A stretch of 64,000 bases of DNA from assembly GCA_944390105.1 (NCBI GenBank), contig CALXOV010000039.1:1-64000 (forward strand). Reading direction: 5' to 3'. The notes below the pieces were generated by a model, which saw only the letters and a list, made by a program, of their open reading frames with translations, had not been told where the DNA came from and ran no database searches. Of the stretch, positions 10,157 through 19,229 are shown one piece after another; the first letter of the stretch is position 1; every line of letters starts with the position of its first letter. The stretch comes from an uncultured Succinivibrionaceae bacterium (lineage in GTDB: Bacteria; Pseudomonadota; Gammaproteobacteria; Enterobacterales; Succinivibrionaceae). A program made the translations under genes and the position numbers.

Positions 10157-11737
10157 TTATTTGTTAAAAATCTTGGCTTTTAAATTGCACGGACCTTGGT
10201 TATAGATGGCGACGTCGATGATTTTGAGCTACGGACTGATGATGGGCTTGAAGTCCATTAAATCAAGCACATCTTTTTGTAAGTCAACTCCGGCGGCGAT
10301 TTCGATGAGCTCTACGCCCTCAGGGATTAAACGGAATACCGCACGCTCGGTCACAATAATGACTTTCTGCCCCTTTTTACGAGCTAAGGGCCCGTTGAAG
10401 GAATATTGCGCTACCTGTTGGACCATCTTGCGGATGCGGCCTTCCTGGATGATGTGGAGCTGATGATCATCAAAGGAAAATTCGCATCCTGATGCCGTAA
10501 AGGTGCCGCAGAAGACGACTGCTTTGGCATTTTGCGTAATGTCAATGAAGCCGCCGGCCCCGGTGTAGCGCGGTCCCATCTTGGTAGCATTAATATTGCC
10601 CGCGCTATCTAGCTCGCCAAAGCCCATGAAGGTAACGTCCACCCCGGCGCCGTTGTAATAGTCCATTTGCTCAACGTGAGTAATCATGGCCAGCAGATTC
10701 TGTCCGATGCCAAAATCAATACCTCCGGCCTGCACGCCGCCGTAAATGCCGGACTCGACCGTGATCATGATGTCATCACCGATTTGCTCTTCATTGGAGA
10801 TATTGCCGATAACATCGTTCGGAATGCCAGTACCCAAATTGATCACTGCGCCGGGATAAACTTCGGCCAGCGCACGGCGGCCGATCACCTTGCGTACCGT
10901 CAGCGGCAGCGGCTCAATGGCATTTTGCGGTACGCGGGCTTGGCCGCTGTAGGACGGATCAAAGACCCAGGATGAGGTTTGGCGATGATCTACGTTCGGG
11001 TTATCGCAGACCACAATGCCGTCAATGAAAACTCCGGGTACGGTCACCGCTTTGGGATTCAAGGTACCGGTCTGCACTACGCGCTTAACTTGCGCAAAGA
11101 CCTTGCCGTCATAGCGTTTGGCGGCCATGACCCCAGCTAATACCTCAAGCTTCATCGCCTCTTCGTCAGTGGTGAGATTTCCCATTTCATCGCATTCGGT
11201 GCCGCGGATGATGCATACATCAATCGGGATCTAGCGGTAGAACATGTAGTCCTCGCCGTCAATTTGCATGATCTCAACAATGTCTTCTAAAGGTTTAGTG
11301 CGCTCATTCATCTTGCCGCCTTCATAGCGTGGATCGACAAAGGTGCCGAGGCCGACTTTCGACAGCTTGCCCGGCAAGCCGCAGGCCATGCTGCGATAGA
11401 GCTGTGCAATCTGTCCTAGCGGCAGGCAGTAGGCTTCCACTTGTGAGTTGGCAATCATCTCCATCCAGCGCGGCTGCAGTCCCCAGTGCGATCCGACAAT
11501 GCGCTTTATCATGCCTTCATGTGCAAAGTGCTGAATGCCGTCTTTGCGATCGCTTTGCCCGCAGGAGTGCAGCAGCGTCATATCACGCGGATGTCCAGTT
11601 TCCAAAAATGATTTTTCTAAAGCCTTTAAAATGCTCTCGCTGGCGCTGACTAGAGTCATGCCGATAGGGCAGACCGTCATGCCGTCTTTGAACATGGCGG
11701 CTATCTCATCGGGTTTATAAAATTTGGCTTTTATCAT
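10157..11737 (-). pseudogene. acyl-CoA:acetate/propionate CoA-transferase with two in-frame TAGs
   Basis: One continuous frame of 527 codons carries a fused alpha-beta family I CoA-transferase (YdiF/Pct type), which swaps CoA between acyl-CoA and acetate or acetoacetate. Features: the N-terminal MTVCPIGMTL segment, CIIRGTECDEMGN, NLGTGIPNDV, the catalytic glutamate in TVESGIYGGVQAGG, and AGGFIDITQNAKAVVFCGTF. Two TAG codons interrupt it: one at 11233-11231 in the middle and one at 10231-10229, 23 codons before the true TAA. No frame change occurs at either. With both read through, length (526) is exactly family-normal. Start chosen at 11737 (GGAAAT upstream). TAA is 11 bases before the SDR start. 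Confidence 0.85.
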
Positions 11738-11779
11738 GTAAATTTCCAATATGCAGTTAATGAAGACTTAAGAGATGCA

Positions 11780-11798
11780 GCGGCCCGCAGCGGGCCGC
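11780..11798. repeat. GC-rich intercistronic hairpin
   Basis: GCGGCCCG and CGGGCCGC form an 8-bp stem with a 3-nt loop between the hydroxyacyl-CoA dehydrogenase and CoA-transferase genes. No U-tract follows on either strand, so it is more likely an mRNA-stabilising or processing hairpin than a terminator. Confidence 0.55.
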
Positions 11799-11817
11799 GT
11801 AACTCATTTAGGGGAAA

Positions 11818-12657
11818 TCATTTATAGGTATAGAATCCCTGTCCGCTTTTGCGCCCTAAGCGCCCGGCCTTAACCATGCGTTCCAGCAGCGGGCAGGGGC
11901 GGTATTTGCTGTCGTGGAAACCTTCATATAGGCCGGTCATGGTAGCGAGCATGACATCAATGCCGACAAAATCTGTAAGCTCGCACGGTCCCATCGGCAT
12001 GTTGGTACCAAGCTTCATGGCAGTATCAACATCCTCAGGCGAACATCCTTCCATGACCATGTATGCCGCTTCGTTCTGCATCGGTACTAAAATGCGGTTG
12101 ACAATAAAACCAGGATATTCCGGAGCATCTACCGTGGTCTTGCCTAAGCTGTGCATGAACGCTTTAGCTTGGGTATAGACCTCATCGGAGGTGGCCAAAC
12201 CGCGGATCAGCTCAACTAACTTCATGACAGGAGCCGGGTAGAAGAAATGGGTGCCCATCACTTGTTGCGGCCGTTTAGTGACGCTGCCTATTTCGGAAAT
12301 TGACAATCCGCTGGTGTTGGACAGTAGCAGCGCTTCGGCTTTGCATACGGCATCAAGCTGCTTGAATACAGCTTTTTTCAGATCAATCTTTTCCGGCACG
12401 GCTTCAATTACAATGTCAGCTTCGCCAGCGGCGGCATAATCAGTGCTGTAGCTGATGCGGCTTAAAATTGCGTCAGCTTCTTCTGTGGTCAGGCGGCCTT
12501 TGGCGACTTTGCGCTCAAAGAGCGCAGCAAGGGTCGCTTTAGCCTTTTCTTGTGCGGCGGCGAAGGCGTCAATATTGACCGTGCTGAATCCGGCTTGAGC
12601 ACATTGCTGCGTGATCCCGCTGCCCATAAGACCAGCGCCAATTACGGCAATCTTCAT
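11818..12657 (-). CDS. 3-hydroxybutyryl-CoA dehydrogenase
   Basis: A complete 279-residue member of the 3-hydroxyacyl-CoA dehydrogenase family, oxidising (S)-3-hydroxybutyryl-CoA to acetoacetyl-CoA with NAD. The Rossmann motif AVIGAGLMGSGI opens the protein; the catalytic histidine sits in GTHFFYPAPVMKLVELI (about 140) and the substrate-binding region has GFIVNRIL and the FVGID segment. Length matches clostridial-type Hbd (about 280). It is first in the enzyme run ahead of the CoA-transferase, SDR and thiolase, giving a coherent C4 acyl-CoA module. No crotonase or acyl-CoA dehydrogenase is present in this window, so the pathway direction is open. Confidence 0.92.
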   Translation of the reverse strand: MKIAVIGAGLMGSGITQQCAQAGFSTVNIDAFAAAQEKAKATLAALFERKVAKGRLTTEEADAILSRISYSTDYAAAGEADIVIEAVPEKIDLKKAVFKQLDAVCKAEALLLSNTSGLSISEIGSVTKRPQQVMGTHFFYPAPVMKLVELIRGLATSDEVYTQAKAFMHSLGKTTVDAPEYPGFIVNRILVPMQNEAAYMVMEGCSPEDVDTAMKLGTNMPMGPCELTDFVGIDVMLATMTGLYEGFHDSKYRPCPLLERMVKAGRLGRKSGQGFYTYK

Positions 12658-12705
12658 AATAAACTCCTGTATAACAATCAGTAGACACCAAACGTATTAT
12701 TAGAG

Positions 12706-13305
12706 CTATTCTGTGCTGTGGCATTTAAGCGAACTCAGCATGCGGATGAAGAGGTCGCGGTTGCAGTCAAAGGTTTCGCAGTATGCGCACAAAGTAGCCA
12801 TAACGATCCGCTCAGTGACAGGGCAGCGGGTGACGTATTCCAGACTTTTGAAGTATTCATTGCTCTTGAGCACACGATAAATGGAGTGATTGGCCATAAT
12901 GGTGGATTCAATGGCAAAGGTTTTATGCGGCATATCTGCTGCTTCATACAGATCATCAATGCGAAAGCTGTCGGTTTTGTTTTTCTGCTGCTTGATGGCA
13001 TATTGCCGCTGAATTTCATCAACGTATTCATCAATGCTGACGACCTTATTGATGCGCGCCCAGCGCAGCGATAAGGAAACCTCCAGTTTTTTGGCACCTG
13101 GTGCGACGGAGCGATCGATTTTGGCGTATCCGTCCTGATATAAAAAAGTTTTGCTTGGATTGATGAAAATACGCCAGTCAGCAGGATGCTTAATCGCAAC
13201 GCCGTAGACGGCAAAATCGATGAGCGGCACAGCGGCGTCAATCAGCGCATCTTCACGGCGGTAGGGCGCCGGAGACTGATTGGTGCGTTTTTTAAATAAT
13301 GCCAT
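12706..13305 (-). CDS. hypothetical protein, 199 aa
   Basis: Not recognised. The protein is soluble, without signal peptide or membrane segment, starting MALFKKRTNQ. A central part (about 30-100) reads YGVAIKHPADWRIFINPS..., a pattern of alternating strands that recalls PsbP/Mog1-like folds but is not enough for a call. Cysteines cluster near the C-terminus. A good GGATCAATCC-type ribosome site precedes the ATG. It lies between the Na+/solute symporter and the hydroxyacyl-CoA dehydrogenase in the same direction, so it is probably co-transcribed and may have an accessory role in the same pathway. The plus-strand and other-frame readings here are shadows. Confidence 0.6.
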   Translation of the reverse strand: MALFKKRTNQSPAPYRREDALIDAAVPLIDFAVYGVAIKHPADWRIFINPSKTFLYQDGYAKIDRSVAPGAKKLEVSLSLRWARINKVVSIDEYVDEIQRQYAIKQQKNKTDSFRIDDLYEAADMPHKTFAIESTIMANHSIYRVLKSNEYFKSLEYVTRCPVTERIVMATLCAYCETFDCNRDLFIRMLSSLKCHSTE

Positions 13306-13325
13306 GGATTGATCCTTAATTTGCC

Positions 13326-13343
13326 GCAGCCTTAGCAGGCTGC
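13326..13343. repeat. intercistronic hairpin
   Basis: GCAGCCT and AGGCTGC form a 7-bp stem with a 4-nt loop between the symporter stop and the next gene. No T-tract follows; probably a transcript-processing or attenuating structure. Confidence 0.5.
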
Positions 13344-13370
13344 AGCGTGCTTATGCGTTAATGGTTAAAG

Positions 13371-14927
13371 TTATTTGGCTACGGCGGCTAAGGTCTTCTC
13401 ATTAATGGAGGAGAGTTCGGCACCGGAGTAAATAATGGAATCAATACGCTTGTGATATTTGGCCACTACATCTTCCGGAACCTTGGTGAATAGGCTAATC
13501 ACGATGAGCAGACCACCGTTGACGATTAAGCTCCAGATAAGGGCGGAGAAACCTAAAGGCGGCTGGGCAAAGAAGGTGTAGTAGATGGCTACTATCAGAC
13601 CTGCCATGGTACCGACGTAAGCGCCTTCACGGGTTGCTCGCTTCCAGAATAGACCGGCGATAGTGCACGGCAGAATCTGCGCAAAGAACGGTGAGGAGAG
13701 CTTGTAGGCATAATCCACAATGAGGGCGGGTTTGATCGCAACCACAATGATGGAGAGAATCATCAGAATGAGCAGCACTAAGCGGCCAAACTTTACGATC
13801 TGCTTAGGATCGGCTGCCTTATTTTTGTTTTCATAGAAGTGATGCAGATAAATGTCGCGCGAGGCCATGGCGCTGGCAGACAGCAACAGCGAGTCTGCAT
13901 TGGATACGCCGAAGGCAAACAGGCACAGCAGTGAAATGAAGGCGATGAGCGGCGGCGCATACTGCGTGGACAGAATCGATACCAAGTTCTCAGAGTCCGC
14001 AAAGTTCGGGCCTAAAATCGCCGGGGCAATAATAATGCCGATAAAGACGATGAGTGAGTAAATCACTACGTATGCCATAGGCATGGTCCAAGCCATGTAT
14101 TTGAAATTTTCTTTGCTGGCAGCTACGTAGGTGCGCATGAAGATGTGCGGCCACACCACGGTTGCAATAGCGCCGGTTAAGGCATTGCCAGCATACCCTT
14201 CCAATCGAAGGCACCGTTAGGACCAGGGGTAGACAGACGATCATACGTACCGTTTTCCGGCATCATCTGTACCGCCTGCACGAAGCCGCCGTCGGGGAAA
14301 TAATGAATAGTGAAATACGCAATCAGGACAATTAAGGTGCCGAAGCCTAAGGTAATGTGGAAAGTATCCATCCACGCTACTGACCCCCATGCCTCCGCCA
14401 ATAATATGGAGCGAGACTACTATGGTGCCGACGGCTACAGCAATGAAGTAAGGAACGACGCCTTCAGTGGTGACAACTACGGCATCACCAATCGTCACGA
14501 GCTGCATCGCAACGTAAGGTACGATAAACAGCATCAGTACTAAGGACACGATGAGGCCGAAGGAGTCGGAATAGAATCTGTTTCTTAAGAAATCGACCGG
14601 CGTTGTGAAGCCGTACTCACGCCCCAGCAGCCACAAACGATAGCCCATTACTACGAACATCAGGCCAGCAACCATGCCGCCGGTATTAGAGTAATAGCCG
14701 ATGCCGTAGCGGTATAGAGCAGCCGGAACGCCGTAGAATGCTAAAGCAGAGAATACGGAGATGGCAGTTGTGCACATCAGAATAAACGGATTAATGCCGC
14801 GATCGGCGGTAAAGAATTTTTCTGCAGAATCGCTGGTGCTTTTAAACGATCTGGTGCCGTGGAAGATCACAAAACCGGAATAAATAAGCATGCCGACGAT
14901 AATCAAGACGATAGAAGTTGTACTCAT
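13371..14927 (-). pseudogene. Na+/solute symporter (SSS/SLC5 family), two compensating frameshifts
   Basis: The three frames 14241-14927, 14177-14401 and 13371-14204 join into one 518-residue sodium:solute symporter. Family features include an N-terminal TM, SAEKFFTADRGI, the GGGMG-SVAWMDTFHITLGF segment of TM5-6 and many further TM segments. The first shift is an extra base in a five-C run (plus strand 14394-14398); the second is a missing base in the three-C run at 14196-14198, where KGYAGNALTG should be continuous. The net length change is zero. About 65 residues between the shifts are in the wrong frame relative to the start, with a stop. It probably imported an organic acid for the C4 acyl-CoA module. 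Decayed or mis-sequenced. Confidence 0.83.
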
Positions 14928-14967
14928 TGATAGAATCTCTTTTGCTGATTAATCGATAAACGCACTA

Positions 14968-15177
14968 TCAAGGCACTTGTTTTTGTGTCTTAAAGAACGC
15001 GTTGTAATAAATGCCCCAGACTGCAGCGGCAATTACCGGCATGAACAGTAAAATTGCGCAGTGCAGGGTCAGCCAGCCGAACATGAGCGGATTCGGCAAA
15101 AAAGTCACCAAAATGTAGTCTATGAAGAAATAGACTACATTAAAGGCGATGAAAAGAATCTTATGACTTCTCTTCAT
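14968..15177 (-). CDS. small membrane partner of the SSS symporter
   Basis: A 69-residue protein with two hydrophobic segments (about 8-28 and 34-57) and a basic N-terminus (MKRSHK). Small two-TM proteins of this kind (DUF3311/YhdT-like) commonly sit directly ahead of Na+/solute symporter genes and are thought to help the carrier; the position here, 40 bp ahead of the symporter gene, fits. The start is supported by AAGGAG eight bases upstream. It is the first gene of the minus-strand catabolic cluster. Confidence 0.7.
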   Translation of the reverse strand: MKRSHKILFIAFNVVYFFIDYILVTFLPNPLMFGWLTLHCAILLFMPVIAAAVWGIYYNAFFKTQKQVP

Positions 15178-15191
15178 AGAAACTCCTTAAA

Positions 15192-15214
15192 TTTTTAGTT
15201 AAAATCACTAAAAA
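15192..15214. promoter_or_regulatory. palindromic operator candidate ahead of the catabolic cluster
   Basis: TTTTTAGT and ACTAAAAA are perfect inverted arms separated by 7 bases, immediately upstream of the ribosome site of the first gene. Position and symmetry suit a repressor or activator site, possibly of the GntR- or CdaR-type regulator. Inference only. Confidence 0.45.
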
Positions 15215-15867
15215 CAACCGCTTAAGTGTTTTGGGCACACCTATGGCGGGGTTTGTTTAATGTTAAGGAAATGAAGATCAGCAAAAGGTATGAAGTTTCA
15301 CAGATCAATCGGCGTAACTTATCTTTTTAGCTGTGATATATACCAATGTCTGCAATTTTGTTGCACTTATGGACCGTGATTGGCATCACGTAAAATGACC
15401 AAATGCACTTCTTGTTACATTACGTTCTCACTTAGCTTAGATAAATGGCGTTAAAAGTGTGATAGTGTTAACTTGTTTTTCTGATGGGGCAAAATTATTC
15501 CGTCGCTTGTTGCTGGCAGTGGATGTTATCTAAGTTAAGTACATTATTGTCAAAAGAGCACAGTGCGCTGTGCATTTGCATAATGAAAGGAGCGCTTTGC
15601 CGGCATTGAGGGGGAGAATTGCTGCGCAAAACTACATCTATATTTTTGCGTGCATACAGTAACGGTCAGCAGATCGCGTTTTACCGCGCTGTGAAGTCAG
15701 TGAAAGTTCTGGGCGCGCCGATGCTGAGATTGATTTTAACTTAATGCCGCGAAATTCCCCATAGCGTGGGGTAGTTCATAGCGTATGGACTGACCGTGGG
15801 GTTTGAGTACAAGTACACTGACAGTGCCGATCCTAAGTGCCGGATGCAGCGCTTTTGCGGCAGCGTT
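15215..15867. other. 650-bp non-coding stretch
   Basis: No gene with codon-like structure was found. It contains two small hairpins: GCACAG/CTGTGC (4-nt loop) near 15560 and CCCCA/TGGGG near 15757. It holds the promoter of the minus-strand cluster on its left, and on its right the sequence downstream of the sulfatase. Confidence 0.4.
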
Positions 15868-15899
15868 TAAAAATAGGGCACCTTGAGGAAAGATGCCCT
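15868..15899 (-). terminator. rho-independent terminator of the sulfatase operon
   Basis: Minus strand: AGGGCA (15894-15899) and TGCCCT (15875-15880) pair around a 13-nt loop and are followed by ATTTTTAAA. It lies 31 bp after the sulfatase stop. Confidence 0.78.
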
Positions 15900-15929
15900 G
15901 AAGTTAACTACCGCAAATAATGCAGGCGC

Positions 15930-17354
15930 TTAGCCTTGCTGGCGCGGCTTATAGTGAGGGTTGGGTTGCGGAATGCGCGCTTTGACGTCAAGCTTCCATG
16001 CATCAAGCAGCGCTTTTAATTTGGCAACAATATCCGGATGCTCGGCGCTGACATCCTTGGTTTCGCCGACATCGTTGTAAATGTCATACAACTCCAACTT
16101 GCCATCCTCAAAGAACTCCAGCAGTTTCCAATGCCCCTGACGTACCGAGCAGCCCGGGGTACAGCCTTGATTGGAGTAATGCGGATAGTGCCAGAAAATC
16201 GGCCGTTCCTCTAGATCCGGCTGATTTTGCTGTTCCAAAAGCGGCAGAATGCTGACGCCGTCCATATGCTGCTCCGGCATCAGCGGCAAGCCGGCAGCCT
16301 CAAGCAGCGTCGGATAGAAGTCGGTGGAGGTAACCGGCGTTTCAATCATGGTATTAGGCGCAATATGTCCCGGCCAGCGGATAATTAAAGGCTCGCGCGT
16401 ACCGCCTTCATACATCCAGCCCTTGCCTTCGCACAAAGGCTTATTGGTGGTCGGAGAGCCTTCGGCGGTGGCCAGTCCGCCATTGTCACTGTAGAAAATG
16501 ACGATGGTGTCGTTCTCCAGCCCTTCGGCTTTGAGGCAATCCAGCACGCGGCCGATATTGGTATCCAAATTCTCCACCATTGCAGCATAAATCGGATTGC
16601 TTTGAATGGTGCGGCGCAAAATGCGTTCGTCCTTCTTGTGCTCGCAGGGGAAGTAATCGCCTTCGACAAAAGGATTGATTTTATCAAGGCCCAGCATGCG
16701 CGCCTTTTTGCGGTATTTTTCCACCAGCTCTTCATGGCACTCGATCGGCGTGTGTACCGCATAGTGTGAGAGGTACATAAACCACGGCTGATCGCTGCCT
16801 TTATGGCCTTTAATCAATTTGATGGCCTCGTCGGTTAAGCGATCGGTTAAATATTCACCCTCAGGCCCGTCCTCTAAGGTTTCAATGCCGTAAGGGGAGA
16901 AATAGCCGTTAAACGGATGACCGAAATGGCAACCGCCGATATTGACGTCAAAGCCGTGCTTGTCCGGATAAGTGGCAAAGCGCTCTTCGTTGTGCTTGGA
17001 TAGATGCCATTTACCGACATGCCACGTGGCATAGCCGCCTTTTTTCAGTGCTTTGGCCAGCGAAATTTCGTCAGTGCTTAAATGATCGATATACGGCACG
17101 TCCGCCAGCTTACCCTCAGAATGCCCGCCGATCCACTGCGTCAGCCCCAGGCGGGCCGGGTATTTGCCGGTTAAGATGCTAGCCCGCGTCGGGGAGCAAA
17201 CCGGGCAGGAGGCGTAGGCATCCGTAAAGCGCGCGCCTTCCAGCGCCAGCGCATCAATGCGCGGCGTCTCGTAAAAGCTGCTGCCGTAGCAGCCGGTGTC
17301 GGTCCAGCCGTAATCATCGAGCAGAATGAATAGGATGTTGGGCTTCTTAGTCAT
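15930..17354 (-). CDS. arylsulfatase-type sulfatase, cytoplasmic, Cys type
   Basis: A 474-residue sulfatase of the alkaline-phosphatase superfamily. It hydrolyses a sulfate ester, needing a formylglycine made from the cysteine of C-S-P-T-R (C53). Metal ligands are seen in LLDDYGW (D13-D14) and FYSDNGG (about 290), and the active-site lysine/histidine region in HVGKWHLS. The pattern resembles N-acetylgalactosamine-6-sulfatase/arylsulfatase A relatives. There is no signal peptide: the ATG leads straight into KPNILFILLDDYG, so the enzyme is cytoplasmic and its substrate must be imported. It overlaps the upstream symporter gene by 8 bp and the maturase precedes that, forming a complete operon. 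Confidence 0.92.
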   Translation of the reverse strand: MTKKPNILFILLDDYGWTDTGCYGSSFYETPRIDALALEGARFTDAYASCPVCSPTRASILTGKYPARLGLTQWIGGHSEGKLADVPYIDHLSTDEISLAKALKKGGYATWHVGKWHLSKHNEERFATYPDKHGFDVNIGGCHFGHPFNGYFSPYGIETLEDGPEGEYLTDRLTDEAIKLIKGHKGSDQPWFMYLSHYAVHTPIECHEELVEKYRKKARMLGLDKINPFVEGDYFPCEHKKDERILRRTIQSNPIYAAMVENLDTNIGRVLDCLKAEGLENDTIVIFYSDNGGLATAEGSPTTNKPLCEGKGWMYEGGTREPLIIRWPGHIAPNTMIETPVTSTDFYPTLLEAAGLPLMPEQHMDGVSILPLLEQQNQPDLEERPIFWHYPHYSNQGCTPGCSVRQGHWKLLEFFEDGKLELYDIYNDVGETKDVSAEHPDIVAKLKALLDAWKLDVKARIPQPNPHYKPRQQG

Positions 17355-19131
17355 GATTTTTTCCCTCTAATGCTTGGGCCACTTTGGAGTGATAGTGTTC
17401 GTTGATGTACTTTTCATAAATCGGCTGCACTTTCAGGTGCATTAAAATGCTTACTACGGCGCAGGCGGCGAAGGTGCCTAAGAAGTACGGCCAGAAATCA
17501 GGCGATACTACATCATCGGCATAGGCAAGACCCACCTTGGAGAAGACGACGTAGATTAAAGTTGCCAGCGACAGCAGAATGCACGAGGTGAGGATGGCGT
17601 AATGCCAAGCATGCATGTCGATAATCGCTACGCGCTGCTCGCGCTGCGCACTCGGGGTGCCCGGTGCTACAAGGCCCCAAATTACCAGAACCGCCAACTC
17701 CACGCAGAATAAAATGCCGTAGACATGCATCCAGTGGATCTTAATTAAGTCATTTAACTGATAGACGAGCAGGTAGTAGGCAATGATGTGGCCAATGATG
17801 GTGAACTTAGCGGCCAGCTCTGGCACATGCAGACGACGGGCAAACAGACCGATTAATACTAAGTTTACAATCGGAATGGCAATAAAGCCGGTGAATTGCT
17901 GCAGGAAAATGAACAGGCCGTTGGGTGCATAGATTAAGAACGGAGCAATGCCGATGGTAAAGACCGAGCAGATGATGCCGAAAATCTGTGAGACGCGGAT
18001 CACCTTGTTGTCGTTGGCCTGCGGATTGACAAAGGGCTTGTAGATATCAACGGCAAAGAGCGTTGCAGCTGAGTTGAGTAGCGAGTTATAGGTGGAGAAG
18101 ACGGCGCCTAACAGCACAGCCACGAACAGACCTAACAGCGGTGCAGGCAGAATATCGGCCACTAAGGTCGGGTAGGCGATATCGCGCGGATTTAAGCCTT
18201 CACCGTATAAATGATAGGCAATGAGGCCCGGGAAAATCGCAATGAAGGGCACTAAGAATTTAAAGAAGCCGGCAAAGAGCAGACCTTGCTGCCCGGCCTT
18301 GAGGCTCTTGGCACCTAAGGCGCGCTGAATCACGAATTGATTGGTGCCCCAATAGAAGGTTGCGGTTACCATAAGACCAGTGAAAACTGCGGCAATCGGG
18401 ATGGCATCCAGTTCACTGCCCAGGCCAATAGCATCCAGTTTTTCTGGGTGGTGGGTAGCAATGAAGTGCAATGCATCGGTCACGCCGCCGCCGATTTTAT
18501 CGCCGAGCGCAATCAGACCTAAAATCGGGATCAAACAGCCGATGATAAGCAGACCGTAGCCGTTTAAAGTATCGGAAATCGCTACTGCGCGCAGACCGCC
18601 GGCAACAGCATAGATGGCGCCGATCACACCCACGATAATGGTCATCAGCCATAGTGCCTCCATGCGGGTGATTCCGAGCGCTTGTTCAATATTAAGGATC
18701 TTCATTAAGGCCAGTGCGCCGCCGTACAGCACGGTCGGTGACCACACAAAGATATAGCCGAACATGAAGAGATAAACCACGAGTTTGCGCGTACCCTCAC
18801 CATAATGCGTCTTTAAAAACTCCGGAATGGTGGAGAAGGCGCCCCCTAAGTACATGGGTAAGAATAAGATGGCAAGCAAAATAATGCCGCGCACTGCCCA
18901 TACTTCCCAGGCCAGCGGCGTCATATTGCCAAAATAAGCTAGGCCGCTTTGTCCGACCAGCTGTTCAGTTGAAATATTGGTTAACAGCAGCGATCCGGCA
19001 ATAAAGACCGGGCCTAAGGTATTACCGGCCAGAAAGTAGCCGGCGGAAGTTTCAATAGTGCCGCGTGTTTTGTACCATGAGTACCACGCGACAAACGCCA
19101 TAAAGGCGATACAGGTTAAGACAGCAAACAT
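17347..19131 (-). CDS. Na+/sugar-type solute symporter (SSS family)
   Basis: A complete 594-residue SSS-family carrier with about 14 hydrophobic segments, of the vSGLT/SLC5 type: the N-terminal TRGTIETSAGYFLAGNTLG, LLLTNISTEQLVGQSG in TM2, and a long YAVAGGLRAVAISDTLNG region. The sequence is intact, unlike the paralogous symporter at 13.4-14.9 kb. Being translationally coupled to a leaderless sulfatase, it probably brings a sulfated sugar or sulfated small molecule into the cytoplasm. The upstream leader region 19132-19229 contains no clear operator. The substrate is inferred from context only. Confidence 0.9.
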   Translation of the reverse strand: MFAVLTCIAFMAFVAWYSWYKTRGTIETSAGYFLAGNTLGPVFIAGSLLLTNISTEQLVGQSGLAYFGNMTPLAWEVWAVRGIILLAILFLPMYLGGAFSTIPEFLKTHYGEGTRKLVVYLFMFGYIFVWSPTVLYGGALALMKILNIEQALGITRMEALWLMTIIVGVIGAIYAVAGGLRAVAISDTLNGYGLLIIGCLIPILGLIALGDKIGGGVTDALHFIATHHPEKLDAIGLGSELDAIPIAAVFTGLMVTATFYWGTNQFVIQRALGAKSLKAGQQGLLFAGFFKFLVPFIAIFPGLIAYHLYGEGLNPRDIAYPTLVADILPAPLLGLFVAVLLGAVFSTYNSLLNSAATLFAVDIYKPFVNPQANDNKVIRVSQIFGIICSVFTIGIAPFLIYAPNGLFIFLQQFTGFIAIPIVNLVLIGLFARRLHVPELAAKFTIIGHIIAYYLLVYQLNDLIKIHWMHVYGILFCVELAVLVIWGLVAPGTPSAQREQRVAIIDMHAWHYAILTSCILLSLATLIYVVFSKVGLAYADDVVSPDFWPYFLGTFAACAVVSILMHLKVQPIYEKYINEHYHSKVAQALEGKNHD

Positions 19132-19229
19132 GAAAGTCTCCTTCTATAGATTGCATTGCCGCTCAGTATAGAAAGGAGTTGCGCTACCCCGTTATGATGA
19201 AAAATAGTCATCAATAGTGACGGCGATCA

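Noticed and set aside
8131..11737. Genome-wide reassignment of TAG to glutamine
   Set aside because: Several intact genes here end at TAG at the expected length (thiolase, cassette C3, helicase at 43178), so TAG is normally a stop; kept only as a local anomaly.
12735..13241. 168-codon minus-strand frame overlapping the 199-aa hypothetical gene
   Set aside because: Out of frame shadow with Ser/Ile-rich low-plausibility translation; the 12706-13305 frame has a proper start and spacing.
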